DNA of 64,000 nucleotides from the NCBI RefSeq assembly GCF_023100905.1, contig NZ_CP064686.1, positions 6,820,001 to 6,884,000 on the forward strand, read 5' to 3'. A program made the position numbers and the translations under genes. Positions 62,008 to 64,000 of the stretch are shown piece after piece. The DNA comes from Bradyrhizobium sp. 4 (GTDB taxonomy: Bacteria; Pseudomonadota; Alphaproteobacteria; Rhizobiales; Xanthobacteraceae). Below the pieces are notes generated by a model. The model was not told the DNA's origin. It saw only the letters and a program-made list of their open reading frames with translations, and did no database searches. How positions within the stretch are numbered: position 1 is the stretch's first letter; each line of letters starts with the position of its first letter.

Positions 62008-62790
62008 GTGACGGTGATCGATTTCTCCGCCTTCATCGGACGGCTCGCCACCGCCTCCGGCGAAACCATCCTGCCGTTCTTCCGCACCTCGCTGTCGATC
62101 GAGGACAAGAGCAAGACCAAGGATTTCGACCCCGTAACCGAGGCCGACCGCGCCGCGGAGGCGGTGATGCGGCGTCTGATCAAGGCCAACTTTCCCCAGC
62201 ACGGCATCGTCGGCGAGGAATTCGGCAACGAGCGCGAGGATTCGGATTACGTCTGGGTGCTCGACCCCATCGACGGCACCAAATCCTTCATCGGCGGCTT
62301 TCCGATCTGGGGCACGCTGATCGCGCTCCTGCACAAGGGCACGCCGGTCTACGGCATGATGCACCAGCCCTTCATCGGCGAACGCTTTTCCGGCGACAGC
62401 GGCTCGGCTCATTATAATGGCCCCTCCGGCGAGCGCCGGCTCCAGGTCCGGCGCTGTGCTTCGCTGTCGGAGGCGACGACCTACACCACCAGCCCGCTGC
62501 TGATGAACGAGCGCGACCGCGCCATCTTCGGCCGCATCGAGAAGGGCGCGCGGCTGTCGCGCTATGGCGGCGACTGCTACTCCTATTGCATGCTGGCGGC
62601 GGGTCACGTCGATCTCGTGGTCGAGACCGAGCTGAAGCCTTACGACATTGCAGCCCTGATTCCGATCGTGACCGGCGCCGGCGGCGTCGTCACCACCTGG
62701 GAAGGCAAGCCGGCGCAGGGCGGCGGCCGCATCGTCGCGGCCGGCGACGCCAGGGTTCACGAAGAAGCACTGAAACTGCTCAACGGATAG
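62008..62790 (+). CDS. hisN: Histidinol-phosphatase (inositol monophosphatase family)
   Basis: Mg-dependent phosphatase, 260 residues. IMPase motifs: IVGEEFGNE (Glu-Glu metal ligands), VWVLDPIDGTKSFIGGFPIW (motif A, DPIDGT), RYGGDCYSYCMLAAGHVDLV and PYDIAALIPIVTGAGG (motif B). The short N-terminal FDPVTEADRAAE and overall pattern fit the HisN group (last dephosphorylation in histidine synthesis) better than SuhB, but suhB-type inositol phosphatase is possible. GTG start at 62008 with TGAGGA upstream. Downstream of the sRNA locus on the opposite strand. Confidence 0.88.
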   Translation: MTVIDFSAFIGRLATASGETILPFFRTSLSIEDKSKTKDFDPVTEADRAAEAVMRRLIKANFPQHGIVGEEFGNEREDSDYVWVLDPIDGTKSFIGGFPIWGTLIALLHKGTPVYGMMHQPFIGERFSGDSGSAHYNGPSGERRLQVRRCASLSEATTYTTSPLLMNERDRAIFGRIEKGARLSRYGGDCYSYCMLAAGHVDLVVETELKPYDIAALIPIVTGAGGVVTTWEGKPAQGGGRIVAAGDARVHEEALKLLNG

Positions 62791-62806
62791 GCGATTTATT
62801 GTTTGC

Positions 62807-62851
62807 GCATGATCCTCTCGGAAAACCGCTGCACACTTTTCCGGATCATGC
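62807..62851. repeat. Extragenic palindrome GCATGATCC...GGATCATGC
   Basis: Inverted arms at 62807-62815 and 62843-62851 enclosing CTCTCGGAAAACCGCTGCAC-type sequence with an inner GGAAAA/TTTTCC pair. It resembles the widespread bradyrhizobial repeat beginning GCATGATC. Lies between hisN and the TctC-type gene. Confidence 0.75.
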
Positions 62852-62865
62852 TTCAGGGAGCCTGC

Positions 62866-63831
62866 ATGACCAACCGGCGTACGCTCCTTCTCGCGGCCTT
62901 GCTTCTGTTTCCGACCCTGGCCTGCGCCCAGAATTTCCCGGCCAAGCCAATCAAGCTGATCGTGCCGTTCCCGGCCGGCGGCCCCAACGACATCATCGCG
63001 CGGGTGATCGGCCAGCGCATGTCGGAGCTGTCAGGGCAGCCGGTGCTGATCGACAATCGCGGCGGCCAGGGCGGCGTGCTTGGTACTGACGCGGTCGCCA
63101 AGAGCGCACCTGACGGCTATACCATCGCGATCTCCTCGGCCGGCGCGCTCGCCATCAGCCCGAGCATGGAGCGGGTCGCCTACGATACGCTCAATGACCT
63201 CACGCCGGTGACGCTGGTCGCAACCGTGCCGGAAATGTTGGTGGTGGCGACCAATGTGCCCGCAAAGGACATCGGCGAATTGATCGCGCTCGCCAAGGCG
63301 CAGCCGGGAAAACTCAACTTCGCCTCCTCCGGCCCCGGCAGCCTGCCGCATCTCGCCGGTGAATTGTTCAAGCTGACGGCCAAAATCGACATCGTGCACG
63401 TGCCCTATCGCGGCGCGGCGCCGGCCGTGAACGATCTGCTGGGCCAGCAGGTGCAGATGACGTTCCTGGACCTCCCCGTGCTGCTGCCGCAGGTCAAGGC
63501 GGGCGCCCTGCGACCGATCGCAGTTGGCTCCGCCGAGCGTTCGCCGACCGCGCCTGATGTGCCGACCACCGCGGAAGCCGGCTTTGCCGATCTGCGCATC
63601 GAGAACTGGTACGGCATGGTCGCGCCGAAGGGCACGCCGAAGGAGATCGTCGCCGCGCTGCATGGTCTGGCCACGAAGGCGATGGCGGATCCCGCGGTGA
63701 AGGAAAAGCTTGCCGCCCAGGGCGCCACCCTGGTCGGCGATGAGCCGGAGCATTTTCGCACATTCATCGCAGACGAGACCAAGAAATGGGCGAAGGTGAT
63801 CAAGGACGCTGGCGTGGAGACGGCGAAGTAA
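62866..63831 (+). CDS. Tripartite tricarboxylate transporter substrate-binding protein (TctC/Bug family)
   Basis: Periplasmic binding protein, 321 residues from ATG 62866 (GGGAG upstream). Signal peptide MTNRRTLLLAALLLFPTLAC (cleavage near CAQ), then Bug family signatures PIKLIVPFPAGGPNDIIARV, VLIDNRGGQGGVLGTDAVAK, DGYTI, LNFASSGPGSLPHLAGEL, VPYRGAAPAVNDLLG. Binds a carboxylate (citrate, tricarballylate, aromatic acid or similar). TctA/TctB membrane genes are not in the window, as is common for these abundant orphan proteins. Confidence 0.93.
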   Translation: MTNRRTLLLAALLLFPTLACAQNFPAKPIKLIVPFPAGGPNDIIARVIGQRMSELSGQPVLIDNRGGQGGVLGTDAVAKSAPDGYTIAISSAGALAISPSMERVAYDTLNDLTPVTLVATVPEMLVVATNVPAKDIGELIALAKAQPGKLNFASSGPGSLPHLAGELFKLTAKIDIVHVPYRGAAPAVNDLLGQQVQMTFLDLPVLLPQVKAGALRPIAVGSAERSPTAPDVPTTAEAGFADLRIENWYGMVAPKGTPKEIVAALHGLATKAMADPAVKEKLAAQGATLVGDEPEHFRTFIADETKKWAKVIKDAGVETAK

Positions 63832-63840
63832 CTGTGTCTT

Positions 63841-63857
63841 GCCCCTCCTGAAGGGGC
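63841..63857. terminator. Short stem-loop between convergent genes
   Basis: GCCCCT-CCTGA-AGGGGC, 6-bp stem, 10 nt after the TctC stop. No T-run, so only a weak terminator candidate. Confidence 0.3.
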
Positions 63858-63873
63858 GGGGAAATCTTGGAGC

Positions 63874-64000
63874 TCACACCGCCGCAGCCCGCAAATGCTC
63901 CACCAGCATCTTGGCCGGGCGCGGTAGCGTCTTGAAGCTTCGCGCGCAGATCACGAGTTTGCGGTTGGCCCAGCTATCGCGCAGGCGGACCATGGCGAGC
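63874..64000 (-). CDS. LysR family transcriptional regulator, C-terminal end only
   Basis: The minus strand is open from the window edge to a TGA at 63874-63876. The last 41 residues (VRLRDSWANRKLVICARSF, then PARMLVEHL-like RPAKMLVEHLRAA) match the end of the effector domain of LysR regulators. The rest of the gene lies outside the window, so only family can be given. Confidence 0.75.
   Translation of the reverse strand, partial: LAMVRLRDSWANRKLVICARSFKTLPRPAKMLVEHLRAAAV

Noticed and set aside
1..64000. CRISPR array, IS element, prophage, integrase or attachment site
   Set aside because: No regularly spaced direct repeats of array type, no transposase or integrase motifs, and the tRNA-Val is not flanked by a direct repeat of its 3' end nor an integrase.

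Overview
The window is GC-rich alphaproteobacterial chromosome, most likely from Bradyrhizobium or a close relative in the Rhizobiales. This is inferred from the CpdR-type cell-cycle regulator, a suhB/mmgR-like small RNA beside an inositol-monophosphatase-family gene, the many short extragenic palindromes of the kind common in bradyrhizobia, and the wealth of ABC/TTT substrate-binding proteins and aromatic or amino-acid catabolic enzymes. No insertion sequence, prophage, CRISPR array, integrase or rRNA was seen. One tRNA (Val, GAC) is present.

Layout. 0-3.8 kb: end of an exopolysaccharide locus (polysaccharide co-polymerase, WecG/TagA glycosyltransferase) and a small conserved-looking protein. 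3.8-7.9 kb (minus): a 1371-residue c-di-GMP protein with five tandem GAF domains followed by GGDEF and EAL. 8.2-11.5 kb: catabolic run (Ldh-type dehydrogenase, flavin monooxygenase, fumarylacetoacetate-hydrolase-family enzyme). 11.6-17.2 kb: Lrp/AsnC regulator divergent from a fused indolepyruvate:ferredoxin oxidoreductase gene that carries a one-base frameshift, followed by an indoleacetamide-hydrolase-like amidase. 17.2-21.8 kb: LysR regulator divergent from an EmrA/EmrB-type efflux pair and an AhpD-like protein, with two copies of a 25-bp operator-like sequence in the shared promoter region. 21.9-27.6 kb (minus): M20 peptidase, complete GltIJKL-type acidic amino acid ABC transporter and a D-amino-acid transaminase. 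27.8-36.6 kb: a second flavin monooxygenase, a ThDP decarboxylase-like enzyme, a GFA-fold protein, an Old Yellow Enzyme, an outer-membrane beta-barrel, an aldehyde dehydrogenase and an SDR. 36.7-39.6 kb (minus): two paralogous amidohydrolases, a Rieske protein and a zinc ribbon. 39.9-41.6 kb: YiaA/B and PspA-like genes divergent from a TetR regulator, with palindromic operators between. 41.7-46.2 kb: dihydropyrimidinase (also frameshifted), an orphan Tat-type substrate-binding protein and a NagZ-like glycosidase. 46.4-50.2 kb: membrane protein plus a two-component system. 50.2-57.7 kb: small membrane peptide, AlkB, secreted proteins, a Leu/Ile/Val-type binding protein, a membrane adenylate cyclase with a CxxCH-bearing periplasmic sensor, an enolase-superfamily enzyme and a RidA protein. 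57.9-64 kb: small conserved genes, tRNA-Val, cpdR, N-formylglutamate amidohydrolase, the small RNA, hisN, a TctC-type binding protein and the end of a LysR gene.

The strongest unusual signals are: (1) two metabolic genes each broken by loss of one base, both reparable by lengthening a short homopolymer (real decay or sequencing error); (2) three divergent regulator/target promoters with clear palindromic operator candidates (Lrp, LysR, TetR); (3) the heme-type sensor adenylate cyclase; (4) the five-GAF c-di-GMP protein; (5) the minus-strand small RNA with two anti-Shine-Dalgarno segments; and (6) several enzymes that keep their fold signature but have lost a catalytic or metal-binding residue.
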